From positions 434,001-498,000 of the forward strand of contig NC_018202.1 in assembly GCF_000219625.1 (NCBI RefSeq): a stretch of 64,000 nucleotides of DNA, read 5' to 3'. This DNA comes from Zymoseptoria tritici IPO323 (Eukaryota > Ascomycota > Dothideomycetes > Mycosphaerellales > Mycosphaerellaceae). The notes beneath the pieces were generated by a model. That model was not told the origin of the DNA and did not search any database. It saw only the letters and a program-made list of their open reading frames with translations. The translations under genes were made by a program, and so were the position numbers. Of this stretch, positions 1 to 11,349 are shown one piece after another. How positions within the stretch are numbered: the first letter of the stretch is position 1; each line of letters begins with the position of its first letter.

Positions 1-1565
1 GAGGGTTAGTAGATGCGCGCGAATGCTAATAACTAATAAATAAGGAGAGGATTTCCCTAAGATAGTTAGTTAGGAGAAAGACGAGGTAGATGCGGGCGAG
101 GGGGCTTCGATCTTCGCGCTTTATATACCGTCGCGAGCATCGCATTATATAGTATTTTATAAGTATATAACCGGACATTAGGGTAGCCGCGGGTTCGTAT
201 ACAAAGGAAGCCTTTAATCGATGTATAGGAGTTATCGGGGCTGTCGCGCGTATCGATCTAGAGGAGTTTAGATAGATCTCCCGGAACGACTCTTTACCTT
301 ATACCTTTAGAACTTATACGAAGGCGCCGGTTCTAAAACGCGGTTACCGTTAGTGTTAAGGAATAAGATACGCTAGGTAAGAAGATTTAAGTTGTGAATT
401 AACGCTATAGACGCCGTAGCGAGACGGGTTATTATATAGTGTCTTATATACGTACTACGAGAAGTTCTGTGCTAGCTACTATATCCTTTAACTTCTTAAT
501 CTCGACCTCTTCTCGAGCTCTTTAATACTATAGCCTTAGGAAGGCCTACTATATTAACCGTGTCCTTTTGTTACTAGTTCGTATAGTCCCCGATTTAGGT
601 GCCTTCTTCTTACTGCTCTTAAACCGCGGCCTAGTATATTAAACAAAAGAGAGCTTTCGAAGGTTCCTTAAGACTTAAGTTAGAACTGCGCCGTCGCTGC
701 CGCTACCGTTGCGAGTAGCCTTTAGAAGTAAAACGTCTCGATAGGCTATAAGTGTCGGGTTTATCTAGGGTCCGATTAGTAAGACGTCGTATCGGCGGAC
801 TAGTAGTAGGTTAATAGTATGCGGATGTTGTCGTTCTGCTCCGAATATATAACTCTAGGGTGTTTAAGGATGTTCGAGGCCTATAACGTTTTAGAACGTC
901 GGGTACGAGGAAAACTATAGGCGCGGAGGAGGGTACGGAGGGTAAGGAGGGCGAGGAGCTATAGGTAGATAACGAGGCTAATAATAATAAGGCTCTATAG
1001 GAGTAGAGAATTAGCGGATAGGGACCTTAGGACGATAAAGTTAGTCGTTAAAGGGAGCGAAGACGTAGGGTTCTATTAGGATTTCGAATCCGAACGAGCT
1101 ACGTAATACTTCCCTATATAACGATATGCGACATGCACCTTTCCCTTCTACCCGACCCTACTATTTTGTTCCCTTTCCTACTTTTCCTCTTGCTACTTTT
1201 CCTCTCTCTCTATACCGCTTGTTGCTTATACTTCTCTACCGGAGCCGGGAGCGAGAGAGAGACAGAATCCCGAAGAGGACAAGTAGCGGACTTAGAAGGT
1301 AGGTAGGATTAGAGAGGTAAGGGCGAGATGTATAGAGGAGACGTAGCAAAGTGCTAAGAACGTAGTTAAATCTAGACTATGTTTCTCTCGACGGTAACTC
1401 TCTCGACGGCTTACCTTCTCGCTCTTAAAGTCGAAAAAGTCTAATAATCTACCTACCTATTCTTTATATGCCTTACCGTTCTTATTAAAACCGGCACCTC
1501 GCCGTAGGGTAAGGTAAAGACCCCAAGCCTTTCTCGTCACGGTAAGAACGCGCGCTTTCCTCAGT
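1..1565. repeat. RIP-degraded relic, family unknown
   Basis: The stretch is rich in TpA and full of TAA and TAG in every frame. TCA, CCA, TGA and TGG are nearly absent while CpG remains common. This is the footprint of C-to-T change at CpA on both strands, as RIP leaves in fungal repeats. A plus-strand reading near 955-1080 keeps a run of charged residues (VDNEANNNKAL) between stops, so a coding element once lay here, but I cannot name it. The left end is cut by the window; the right edge, where TCA and TGG return, is near 1565. Confidence 0.6.
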
Positions 1566-1657
1566 ACCTTACTTTACCATTTCCATGCGACCAATTGGCT
1601 TGCTGGTCACATTCTCTGACCGACGGCGTTGCCCATGTCACTTTCGCTTTTGTGAGC

Positions 1658-3655
1658 ATGGCGCGACGATACCTGGGCCGCAACTTCAGCAGCGACAAGA
1701 GAGATCCCGAAACACCATCGCACACTCCGCAGCGCTTACCGTCTTCGCCAACCCAACGATTGGCGCATAATGGAACGCTCACGACACCACCCGCACTACC
1801 TCCGAGTATCTAATCGATCGCAGACCTCGCTCTCACCGGCGCCGACGTCCTCCAGAAAGCCCTTCCCGTCTACAAGGCCGCCTACCTCGATCTAGATACA
1901 ACCGCGCAACAAAACTTCGCGATCGAGTTCCTCGAGAACCACCCCGACGCCCACGACGTGCTGCCGAAGGCGATTCCCTACAGTCCACGATGCGAACCTA
2001 TCGTGCGTTCGCCGGGCCAAAGCAAGTGGAAGATGGAGGCGCTGGAGGTGTACGTTTTATTCAATACAGCATCGCGGGTAAAACTGCTGCAGGTAAAGAC
2101 GGAACGTGTAAGAGGGAGAAGGGCATGCCGTTGGTACTGCGGTTGAGCAAGTGTGGCGTCAAGGACTATGAGAGTGTGACTGCGAAGCTTGAGCAGGAGG
2201 GTTGTGCGAAACCTCCGCGGAGGGAAGTGAGGAACGGAGAGTGGAATGACGAGCGGCGAAAGTGGAGCAAAGCATCCACCGGCGGGAAAAACGAAGGGAC
2301 AGTAGACTCAGGGCCCGCAAACGCGAGGCTCGTTGCAAAGTCACAATGGTAGTAAAGAGCAGAGTATGGAGCAAGGTCGCGGCGGCGTCGAAGCGCAGAC
2401 CAGCCAGCGAGGCCACCGAGGTCGTGAAGAACAGACAACCGCGCAAGATCATGTGGAGGATGAAGAACAAAGTCACAAACATGGTGAAGAGGAGAATACC
2501 GAGCAGTGTAGTCCATCTGTTGACGGAGAGAAGAACACGTACAATGCAAGGGGGAGCATTGAGCAAGGGCGCGGCGGACAATATCGTGACTTGACAGTGA
2601 TGTAGATCATAAAGAGGACGCGAGTGAAGGAATACCTGATCCCATCGGGAATGACGGCGATGGTCCTAAAGTTTTTCATGGCGGCAGTCCAGAACATCGC
2701 TCCTCCGATTTTGCCGCGAGGAGGGAGTCGACAATTGTGCATGTCACCCTCTCGGCGGACGCCGACGCGGCAGTCTGCGAACATCCTCGACCGCAATTCC
2801 ACTATATTGAAGCAGCTCCAGGCTTGTTCTCGACGACGACGACGATCGCTCTCACCTCACGTACACACAAGCGTCAACGGTCCGACTGTTCGCAAGAGAA
2901 CGTGCCTCCAGAACACCCGCCTTTCCTTTCTAACCAGGAAATCAACGAAAGCTTCCTAATTATTTCGAGAGCTCGGGAGTGGTGGATTCACATAGCAAGA
3001 TCGCAGAGCTCGACGGCTATGAATCACAAAAGCTCGCCCACACATGGGTCTTGATGGGTGTGCTCGAAGCGCTCGAAGCCGACGCCAGCAATTAGCTTTT
3101 GCCCTCCAAATCTTCTGGTACGTTCAAGCCTGCCGGGTTGGTGAAATACCTGGAAGCTCGACATGTAAGCGATCTTTACCAAAGGCCGCGTGGCGCAAGC
3201 ATTCTCGAGATCTTGGACGCTGCGAAGAATGCGATCGAACATCGATTGTCCAGACTTGATGAAGACTATCGCACGCTACAAACCGTCCACGAGGTACAAT
3301 ATTAGATCGCACAGAGCCTTCAACCGAAACCCTGTCCCAGGGAGCTCGAGGGGGGCAAAAATTCGAGGCTTTGATGGGTGACTTAGAAAACGTGGAGCTG
3401 GAGCGCAACAACGAAAATAACGACAGCATACAAACGCTCAAGACTGTGCTGAAAGAGGCTAAAGTCACACTAAAGCAGGTTCAACAGAGACAAGATGGTC
3501 AGAAGGACGAGAGGAGGAAGCGTACGCTGCTGTGGCAACACTTTGTTCGTCAGTCTGACGCGTACTGCGCCGCTCTGATGGTCAGCAAGAGGGCCCATAC
3601 TGTGGAGGCGAAGTGGGCGAGCAAGACTACACCAGCTCTTCCCGGCGCGTCGTAA
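1658..3655 (+). pseudogene. Degenerate unknown gene locus, coiled-coil C-terminus
   Basis: A chain of plus-strand readings with protein-like composition follows one another with frame breaks. 1658-2146 is one frame with a single TAA at 1811 where CAA would read through (then IADLALTGADVLQKAL). About 2110-2352, 2333-2605 and 2593-2960 are charged, Gly/Glu/His-rich segments in shifted frames; the second carries the phrase EQGRGG twice. 2961-3305 is one frame with a single TAG at 3093, again a CAG position. 3371-3655 is a charged segment likely to form a coiled coil (LENVELERNNENNDSIQ). Three homopolymers near 3330-3356 look one base too long. I do not recognise the family. It may be one decayed gene or two neighbours; the breaks could hide introns, but none has convincing splice sites. 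Confidence 0.45.
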
Positions 3656-3975
3656 ACAGTCAGTCGCAAGACGCGAAGTGCTGGAGGATGTGAGCGGGTG
3701 CGACGGTGTATGTAAGTCACCAGACTATTGACTGACGGTGATGGCTGAACCTTCGCATGGAGGGTCCCACCTTCCAACATTCGAAACACCACCTCCGGGC
3801 TCCCCCGAAGCGCTTCCGGCGCAAACACAGATACGAGCACTGCAGTCGAAGGCCACCATCCTCGCGCGCGCGCCCACTGCGCTCTCATCCGCACCGTCGC
3901 ATAGCCGCATCGCGTCACGGATGCGCTGGTGGGGCCGCGACCAGGAACAGCAGCGCGACGAGTCTCGCTCCTGCC

Positions 3976-4185
3976 AACGACAGGAAGCGGGTGAAAGTCT
4001 ACGAGCTCAAAAACAACGACTGGTATGACCGCGGAACGGAAATTCTGCTTAGGCAACATATGCAGCGCTCCCAACGACCCATCCGAAGCGCTCGATGCGC
4101 GGATCATTGTTAAGAGCGAGGAAGAGCCCATACGAAGGTACATATCTTTCAGACGTCATTTTGCAGCTTGCTAACCCTTCACTAG
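3976..4185 (+). pseudogene. PP4 regulatory subunit 3 (Psy2/SMEK) N-terminal fragment
   Basis: The frame at 3976 reads RKRVKVYELKNNDWYDRGT, the hallmark start of the PH-like domain of protein phosphatase 4 regulatory subunit 3. About 25 codons later, in another frame (4057-4137), comes ARIIVKSEEEP, which fits the next conserved strand of the same domain. A plausible intron follows (4138-4185: GTACAT donor, GCTAAC branch, CACTAG acceptor). In the family this N-terminal domain binds proline-rich partner motifs and the full protein exceeds 700 residues. Here only about 60 residues are recognisable, there is a frameshift between the two blocks, and downstream sequence does not continue the domain. 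It is a truncated copy, not a working subunit. Confidence 0.6.
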
Positions 4186-4689
4186 ATACTTTCTCTCCGT
4201 CTCTCTCGCGCTGATTGTCGACGAATCTTTTCCCAACATGGACACCTATCACCTACCTCCCCGCAGGTCTTATGGAAACCTACGATAGAACGAGCAGTGC
4301 CGGCCAGCAACGTGAGTCCCGGTCCTCCGGACTAGTGCGTGGTCATCAAGGACCCACTGCGAATGGGAACGGACAGACAATTCATGACTCTGGATGGGAG
4401 GAGATGCTGCGCCATAGACAGACAGGTGACGGGATGGGAATGTTCGTACATCTGTCGATTTGTGAACGGATTCCGGTAGGGGCTGCAGACTGGATGGCCC
4501 ACGATATGTTCTCCTCGCCTACTTTGTGCTTATGGGTACTTTTCTGGGAGGTCGTCGTCGGGTGAAGTTCCACGCTTCCGTACCATCTGTACTATGCCAC
4601 TCCATTTCGAGGAGCGGTAGGACACTCACTGTCGTCTGGTGAGGCTCTAGTTTACGCTTCATACTAGCTCGCCCTCAAAAGCTTACAGA
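4186..4689. other. No supported gene
   Basis: Open frames of 60-116 codons exist on both strands but none has a recognisable family, a clear start context or splice signals. A reading from 4186 (IVDESFPTWTPITYLP) could be an exon attached to the preceding fragment. I see no repeat here. Confidence 0.3.
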
Positions 4690-5335
4690 TACATGAAAGC
4701 AAGTAAGCACCTACACCAGTATTATGGCAAAGGTAGAAGGCTATCGTATTCGCTTAGCGTATTAAAAGAGGGAGGAGATTATATACTTCTAAAAACACCG
4801 CCTTTGTCGTAGATAGTTTGTAGTATAGATATAGGATAAACGTATTTAAGCCTAGGGTAGCCTCTAACGCGCGGAAGGGATAAGATTAAAAAAGTCTATA
4901 TATAAAACATTAAAACTATAGACATTGTATTAAAGTTTCGTCGACATGTTTATTTACTCGTCTCCCTCTTCTAAACATTTTTAGATCTACGCGCAACCGT
5001 TTCCTATCGTCCGTAGGCTTTAGCGTACTTCTCGCTTACCTTAGGTTCTACCTTTCGGTTATTACTTTACGAAGAGGACTAGCGCTAAGGGTATTAAATC
5101 TACGTATTAGATTTCTAGTACGCGCCGGTCGGAGAGTACGTAGTAGAGGAAAATTCGAGGAGAGCGGTAGGCGTAGCGGAAGAAGATAGAGCCGTCTTTA
5201 TAATTAGAACGTAGGCTTCTCGCTCTATCTAACGAGGAACGGTTAAAAGTACGGTGTATTTATAATTCTCGTCGTCTAAAGCTACAAGGTCGTAAACGTC
5301 GAGGCGTACCTCGGGTAGTAGCTTAAGCAAATGGG
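4690..5335. repeat. RIP tract
   Basis: TCA, CCA, TGA and TGG almost vanish between about 4690 and 5335 and return abruptly at 5335, while CpG persists. The tract covers most of the minus-strand gene at 4950-5339. RIP normally needs a second copy, so a homologue probably exists or existed elsewhere in the genome. Confidence 0.55.
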
Positions 5336-5339
5336 ACAT
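4950..5339 (-). pseudogene. F-box-like (LP-E-R motif) gene, RIP-mutated
   Basis: From the ATG at 5339 the minus strand reads MSHLLKLLPEVRLDVYDLV, the LPxExRxxIY-type opening common to fungal F-box-like proteins, which recruit substrates to SCF ubiquitin ligases. One frame runs 130 codons to a TAA at 4950, interrupted by TAG and TAA codons at probable Gln or Trp sites beginning with the TAG at 5229. All interruptions lie inside the RIP tract; the first residues lie at its edge. A leader frame extends upstream to 5483, but the ATG at 5339 directly precedes the motif and is the better start. The gene is inactive. The LP-E-R motif is short, so family assignment is tentative. Confidence 0.4.
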
Positions 5340-5775
5340 AACGGTAGGTCGATGGTAATGCTTGAAGGGCAGCGAGGGTTGGGAAGAAGGATGATCTGAG
5401 ACGCAGCTAAGAATGAAGCCATTGTGGCGACTGACCGATTGCTTTAATTGCAAGTGAAGGGTGAAATCCGCGGAGGTTGGCACGTAAGGTTTAGTCGTCT
5501 AGAGCTTTAATTTAGCGCCCATAAAGTGAACGAGAAAACTTCGCCAAGCCGAAACACAGTCCTGGGATATAAGCTATAATGGTAGGTGGACTGTGGACTA
5601 TGCAGCACACTTGCTCGGGAAATTGCAGAATTCGCCCGGGTTTCTTAGGTCGGGACGTCCGTACACCGATCGAGTGTAGACACTTCCTAACTGCACTTAA
5701 CGACGGTCCAGCAGTCTAAGCCACCGGCCGAGTCGGTTCCTGTACCAGGACGACATTGTGTGTATAAAGACTTAG

Positions 5776-7161
5776 TCACTCGAGCATATAGTTAGACAGA
5801 CTGCTCGACCAATGTGCTGCATTATGACCACGCGAGACAATCGCATCGGCAAGGGCTTTAATCTTCTCGGTTCCGTACACAGAGCTAGGCTTCCCACCTT
5901 CTCCTACCGTATCACTCTTCTCGCCACTAGAAGCCGATCTTGAGACCTCTGCTCCGCTGCGACATGCAATGCAGGACTGCCTTTGTTTTCTGCCTGCTTG
6001 TGTATCCAGCCTCGCAGGATGGCCATGTGCTTAACACAGCTAGGATGGAAGATCTCGGTCGGCTCTTTGAGTTATTTGCGTCATCGGCGCAAGGCCAGCG
6101 TGGCGAATCTTGATCTCGATGGACGAGATTCCGTGCTGTGTCTGTGAGGGTCCGAAGAGTCGTTGGGAACGCAAAGATCACATCGACCAGAATGGCTTCG
6201 GGTGACTCGGGTACAGACGGCTCATTGCGTGTGACGAGTCGTTTGGCTTGGTCAGTTCGTGCGGGCGCTTTCCGTGCACTCATTGGCCACGCCATGTCTG
6301 CGGGAAGCGGCAAGCATATCTTTGGGCGAGCGGACATTTTCGAGTCGCGGCAATCCTCTTGAACAGAACCATCCGCCACTGACTACTTGTGATGTAGGTC
6401 TTCGACGCGAGCGCTTTGGCGGTTGGATTCCATGCGCTTGTCGTCCCTTGACTGGGTGGAGGTCGGTTCTCTCTCATCGAGAGTGATGTGAGTTGGAGGG
6501 AGAGGCGAGGATCTGGAGCTATCGCAAGTCAGTAAGACACGGGCGTCTTGGAGCAGTATTGTATTTGCTACCCCGTCGCATGAGACTTTGCATGCAACGG
6601 GTGAAGAGACTGTCAAGGCTGGCGTGTTGACGTTGTGCCATGCGTTCTCCGTCCGAACGTGCTGCGACAGCGACCATCTTTCCGGCTAGAGCCGCCTGCT
6701 AGAAAACCCGGCATTGACCAAACGAATGGCTGATAGACCATTTGCCCATAGGCGAGACTGCAGGCTTTCCGCGGCTTGTGGCGGCTGTAACTTTGTAGCT
6801 TTCGCCGTTCGCGTCTTCTCTGCCTCACGGTCAATTTTAGGCTCAGGCTCTTAGGCAATCTGGCGAAATCGAAAACATCGTCCGCTGCTGCGACCTTGGC
6901 TCGCTTCGCTAGTCGAGTGTCTGATAACGTGTTCTCATTGCGACGTTTGTCTTTGATGATGGGCTGACCAGTGTCTTCAGTGATCACAGCGGCGGGATTT
7001 TTGGCTTTGCGCCTCGATGTACCTGATTGAACCGTCTTCGGAGCAGCGGCCGTAGATTGCGTCTGTCGTAGGCTTGCACGCGAGTGCGCAGGAGCGCCAT
7101 GCTGTAGAGGTGGAGATGTACTTCGTCGCTGAGTCGCTTTGCGAGCGACGCTTTTGTTCAT
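5776..7161 (-). pseudogene. Degenerate unknown gene, basic N-terminus
   Basis: Starting at the ATG at 7161 the frame encodes a basic, Ser/Thr-rich N-terminus with clustered Arg/Lys (VRQRRRERRKLQ, SRHKPRK) typical of nuclear proteins. Protein-like readings then hop between frames: about 6690-6540 (GERMAQRQHASLDSLF), 6379-6080 (MADGSVQEDCRDSKM), about 6045-5940 (KGSPALHVAAEQ, faintly ankyrin-like) and 5945-5776 (SVYGTEKIKALADAIVSRG, then TGA). At least three shifts are needed, so one or two genes have decayed here. I do not recognise the family, and the ankyrin resemblance is too short to use. Confidence 0.4.
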
Positions 7162-7441
7162 CGGCTGGTTGAAACTCTCATCTTCGGCAGGTTGTTCCGT
7201 CTACCGTCTCTTTGGTGTTGGTGGTGCTCCTATCTATCTGAGCTTGTCAGATCGTACCTTGCATCGACACTAACAGTCCCGAAAAACGGTTATCGTCGTC
7301 CACATTCCTTTTTGAACCATCCGGACCCTTAACGCTCCTTCCTCCCACCATCCATATTTATATTCCACCAACCGTCGACATACCTACCGACCACACCTTA
7401 ATACCTAGGCGACCACTTCAACGCTCCGTACCCCCACCGTC
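7162..7441. other. Spacer, probable promoter of the 7161 gene
   Basis: No frame is convincing. Read from the minus strand, the region upstream of the 7161 ATG is A/G-rich with no clear TATA box. The plus strand shows pyrimidine-rich blocks around 7300-7440. Confidence 0.25.
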
Positions 7442-7915
7442 CTACTCGGCGAAACGTCTCGACGATTTCTCCGTGTTGACGGGCCCTTGGGTCGGAGCGT
7501 GGGTGGGTTCACGGTCTGGCACAGTGCTGAGACCAATCTGTGGCCAAAAGAAAGTTCGCTTGAATCGAGAATGCGCGAAAGGGTGGTCCTGGAGCTTGGA
7601 CCGGGACGATGCGATTCGGCGCGATGAGATGATCAGATGAAGCTCGAAGAGGTCGAAGTCGCAAAGGACTTTGACGTGAAGAAAGTCGTGTGATGGTGGA
7701 GAGTTCGCACAGTCAGTCGTCCTCGTTGACAATGATCCGGTGTGCGCTACTCGGTACGAGCTAGCAGTGACAGGTGACAGCCGGGAGCATCTGGTCCGAG
7801 AGGAGACTGTCTCGCGTTGCGAGATCCGTCCTCTGGATTTACCACACCATCGCCCTGAGTCTTCACAAAGCCGAATTCTCCAGCTCCTCCTCGTCATCGC
7901 TAGAATAGCCTCCAC
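7442..7915 (-). CDS. Hypothetical protein (157 codons)
   Basis: An uninterrupted minus-strand frame whose C-terminal half has balanced protein-like composition (VKVLCDFDLFELHLIISS, then a polar Pro/Thr-rich tail). No motif is recognised. It has no obvious signal peptide; the DFDLFELHLII stretch is amphipathic rather than a membrane span. The start at 7915 is simply the first available one and may be too far upstream. It could equally be one exon of a larger gene. Confidence 0.3.
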   Translation of the reverse strand: MEAILAMTRRSWRIRLCEDSGRWCGKSRGRISQRETVSSRTRCSRLSPVTASSYRVAHTGSLSTRTTDCANSPPSHDFLHVKVLCDFDLFELHLIISSRRIASSRSKLQDHPFAHSRFKRTFFWPQIGLSTVPDREPTHAPTQGPVNTEKSSRRFAE

Positions 7916-8214
7916 GCAGACACAGCATAGAGAAGTTAATTAAGCCCTCGGACTGATCGACAGTCTGTCACTGGGTTGCGTCTGGTAGAAGACGTTAGCG
8001 GCTTCCGAGCGACTGTGATTTCGACTATCCGAACCTTTGCCTGACTTGAATAGATGGGAGCAGGTTTTGACGAGTGTGATTATTTTGGTGTCGAGGCGAA
8101 TAGGTCTGTTGATCCTAGAATGCTCAGGTCAGTAGCGCAGACGGATTATTAGGCAGTCGGCTCGTTTGTAGGATGTCCGACTGTTTCCCATCTCCCGAGT
8201 CGCCGCCGTGTCAG

Positions 8215-8707
8215 TCAGTCTGTCCTCCTCCTTGACCTATTCTGGCTTCTGCTTTGACGAGTAAGTCCGATAAGTGCTGGCTGCTGTGAAGTGTGGCTTG
8301 CATCCGCATGGCTGCCGGCGACCAGCGTGTGGAGATTGAGACTGCCGCCGACTAGCGTGTGCGACGAGAGACTAACGCCGTCGTCCTCGGCTTCGCTATT
8401 TGGTGCAATTATGTAACGAGAGCCTGCTGTTAAGTTGTGGCTCTCGACTCCATTGTTCGGCGCGGTAGAGAGTGACATTTGTGTTCGGCCGAGTGTGCAG
8501 GATGAGATACTGCTGTTGTCGCTCTCAGATTCGTTGCTTGGCGGTTGGCGTCGAGGGACTACTACGTTTTTCAATTTCTGGTTGATTGTTCGATGAGGTC
8601 GAAGGAAGAGGCCGTGGTCTGGTCGGAGTGTACAGTGGGAGGCTGCTACTGTCGCCCCCCGCTTCGTAGCTCGAGTCTGTCGGAGGAGTCGTGTGTAGTT
8701 TCTTCAA
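8215..8707 (-). pseudogene. Ser/Thr-rich low-complexity protein, frameshifted
   Basis: The frame from 8707 reads a Ser/Thr/Pro-rich N-terminus (MKKLHTTPPTDSSYEAGG) and hits TGA near 8525. In the next frame, overlapping from 8574, the same style continues (SNESESDNSSISSCTLG) to a TGA at 8215 after an Arg-rich end (SQNRSRRRTD). The second part carries a diverged internal repeat, SHTLVGGSLNLHTLVAGSH. A one-base indel between about 8525 and 8574 would explain the break. Low-complexity Ser/Thr-rich proteins of this kind are often disordered regulators or glycosylated wall proteins; there is no signal peptide, so I do not choose. Confidence 0.4.
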
Positions 8708-9348
8708 GGAGTAAGACGAACGGCTGTATTGTTCGTCGAAGTACCGGCGAGTTGGTCCGCATGGTGTCCGCTCGTCTTCGGGCTAGCAGGTAGTAGCGGG
8801 AATGTGGTGGCCTCCTACTTGCCGGCTGCCACCGTGATCGAACGTATTGCGGAGCGAGCAAGTTGCCTGTCCCACATCCTTCGGTATTGTTGGTAGGGTT
8901 TGTAGAGCAATTAGGTGGTAGTGGGTGAAGTGAAGTGGACAGAAGTAAGAGAATGTGAACAAGTGTTGAAGTTCGAAGAGCACACTGGCAAGTAACCCGG
9001 TGGTGAGGTGAACGAAGTCAAAATTCTGTTGTGCTCGCGGCTTCTGGTCTTTCGGATACTGTCTTTCCGATACGCGCGGTCTCAAGGCCACTTTCCTTGA
9101 TCACAACATAACTGGAGATCGTTGCCTCCTGCAGTCGGATTAGACATGCTTGTGAAGATCGAGTCGTATTGTACCTCCTTGGATGTCTTCGTTGATGTTG
9201 AGATAGGCTGTGCTTCGTCACTAATCCAAATGTTGACTAAAGTGAAGTGTAGAGGTATGGTGTCCAGAAGGCCAGTTACAAGGGTTGTTGGTGGCGTGGA
9301 AATGCGCTGCGAGGTCTGCTGGCAACGACGCGTTCCTTCGCAACGGCA
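8708..9348. other. Ambiguous region, fragmentary minus-strand readings
   Basis: Minus-strand frames at 8783-9091, 9018-9221 and 9082-9381 overlap in three phases. The last (KEVQYDSIFTSMSNPTAGG) looks most protein-like. None is long enough or recognisable, and I see no splice sites that join them. The region may hold the decayed 5' part of the Ser/Thr-rich gene. Confidence 0.25.
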
Positions 9349-9657
9349 ACTCAACACTACGAGGAACGAAGTCTCTTGCATAAACCGACGAGTATCGACA
9401 AGTCTCCATCTGCACGCGCAATCTTCCGAGGACGCTCTTCAGCTTCAACTGGCTCCGCCGCGGCCATTGCCGGGATCGCGGGGCTGTTGTACTTCAATCT
9501 TGGCGATGTCTCGGCTGGCACTGAAGGGGAGGGTTCGGCGGCAAGAAAGCACCAAAGAGGTAGATGGTTGTATGATCCGAGGAGATGGAGACAACTTCTC
9601 TCCGACAAGCCTTCGAAGGAGGAAGTTCCTGTGGTATTCGACCCGGGTTGGTCATAA
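9349..9657 (+). CDS. Small hypothetical protein with one hydrophobic segment
   Basis: The plus-strand frame through 9376-9657 ends in TAA after VPVVFDPGWS. It carries one hydrophobic alanine/glycine-rich segment (AAAIAGIAGLLYF) that could be a membrane span, followed by a basic stretch (ARKHQRGRW). No ATG fits cleanly at the start; the frame opens upstream of the TTG at 9376. A minus-strand frame (9357-9608) overlaps it and cannot be excluded. Unknown family. Confidence 0.25.
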   Translation, partial: TQHYEERSLLHKPTSIDKSPSARAIFRGRSSASTGSAAAIAGIAGLLYFNLGDVSAGTEGEGSAARKHQRGRWLYDPRRWRQLLSDKPSKEEVPVVFDPGWS

Positions 9658-10251
9658 TCAGCCGTAGTCGGATGAGTCGGGCTGTGGTTGTGGTTGGTGG
9701 CTGCTTAAAGTTGAGCAGGATGGATGTGTCGGATAGATGTGTCGGATGGATATGTTGGATGGATTAAGTAGTTGCGGGTTTTGACCAGGCGTGATGTTCT
9801 GCTGTCGAAGTCAGATTCCATAGGGAGAAGGAATTCAGATGTCCGAGAGCGTTTTGCCACGCATATCTCAAAATGCGGTCAAGTTTTGACCATATTCTTT
9901 GCATTGCTTGGCCTCCATCGTTCGAGTTTCGCGGCGCCACGGGCCTTGCGACGAGACAGCAAAGCTCATGAAAGCGGAGATGTGATGTCCGGAGACATGC
10001 AGAATAGGATCATTGACAACCAACATTCCCTCGGAGGCTTGCCTCACTGTTTGTAATCCGCAGCCAGAACTTGGCAAAGAGAGGGCCGGTGCAAGGATCC
10101 AGTAGAGCTCTGAAAGATATGGCACCCTGTTCAATGCTCCATTGCGGACGGTTAGAGGGCGGGAATTAGGGTCAAGAGAACCAGCGGGAGAGGACGGCCA
10201 CGCTCCTGCTGAGAGCAGAGGCATCATCATCGTCGAATCGAGATCTCCTGT
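9658..10251. other. No supported gene
   Basis: Contains a short GGATGGATGTGT-type direct repeat around 9717-9765. Open frames of 94 (+) and 120 (-) codons overlap antisense and neither is recognisable. Confidence 0.3.
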
Positions 10252-11048
10252 TCACTCCTCGCCGGGCGTCCTGGTGTGCTGAAGATGCCGCGGGACATAC
10301 CATCTAGATCTGGAGCACTCAAAAATCATGATGCACCCACCAACTTGTTGACGAAAACTCGTCGGAACAAATGTGTACATCCCACCTCCTGTGAGCCATC
10401 GGAGCCAGGGAGACGGCATCTGTTGACGATCAGCATTTGATATAGCATCGTGGAGGGCTGACGTACCTCGAGGATCGAAGCTTGTGCTTGACGATGCTGG
10501 GAACCTTTGTCTACTTTTGACAAAAAGGTTGCGGCATTCGCGTACGAGGATTTGCATAGTGCAGACAGCCGCACTTGCAGGGACGCCTTGGCCCAGAGCG
10601 TGGGCTGTGGGATTCTGCGCCCAGAGGGCTAGTTGCGCGCCCGGCTCGAGCGCTGAAAGGAGAAGATCTCTCAATGTCGCCTGGGAATTCTTGGGCAAGC
10701 CTCGCATGGACAGCACAGCATGCCAAGGATACACAGGATCTCGAGTGTGCTGGTGTTGGTGCTGGTGGACAGGGCAGAGCTGAAGAGCAGTGAAGTCCGG
10801 AGGCACATACAGACAGCACCTTGTTCCGAAGACCATGTCATCGCCTGGTTTGGGCAGGTATCGACATATGTCCAGATGAAATTGGTTCCGATCGCGATGA
10901 CACACAAGCATCGATGAGGCTGAGGGAGTCTCCATGGCGGACATTTCTCAGCTGCATGCCGAGAACCCGAGTCGACGGTCTTTACAAGAGGATCGATGAT
11001 GATTGTCTTGCGGATAAGCTGGTCTTGTAGTGTTATGGCCGATTGCAT
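10252..11048 (-). CDS. Hypothetical protein, possibly two exons
   Basis: The minus-strand frame 10944-10252 is open for 230 codons with protein-like composition (HRDRNQFHLDICRYLPKPG; TLRDLLLSALEPGAQL). A frame starting at 11048 (MQSAITLQDQLIRKTIII) overlaps its beginning and may supply the true N-terminus through a splice or a frameshift around 10930. A His/Gln run (HQHQHQHT) lies at about residue 60 of the 230-codon frame. No family is recognised. The copia element inserted about 300 bp upstream of the 11048 start, so promoter function may be altered. Confidence 0.45.
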
Positions 11049-11344
11049 GTTGAGGATCCAGGTTGGGAGGTGCGTCTCGAGGAGGAATTGCTGGATCCCT
11101 CTCTCTCTCTCTCTTTTGAGACGAGGACAGGGTCAATGGCGGTTTTCGAGAAGCGGAGAAGTCAGCGGTGGCCGCCAGGAAATGTTAAAAGACGGATTTC
11201 CACATCACTCCTACACACGAAGACCCACTGGCGAAGGTGTCATTACCGGCGACATTCTCAACCACTATCAGTTCTGCGGAGGTGAATCCAGAAGGACAAG
11301 AGATAACTATTGATGAAGTCGAGGTATCGAAGCCCGGGAACGCT

Positions 11345-11349
11345 GCATC
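11345..11349. repeat. Left target-site duplication of the copia element (GCATC)
   Basis: GCATC directly abuts the TG of the 5' LTR and recurs at 17706-17710 directly after the CA of the 3' LTR. A 5-bp duplication is the normal product of Ty1/copia integration. Confidence 0.9.

Noticed and set aside
5940..6045. Ankyrin repeat in the minus-strand pseudogene
   Set aside because: Only SPALHVAAE fits. Neighbouring helices and a second repeat are missing.
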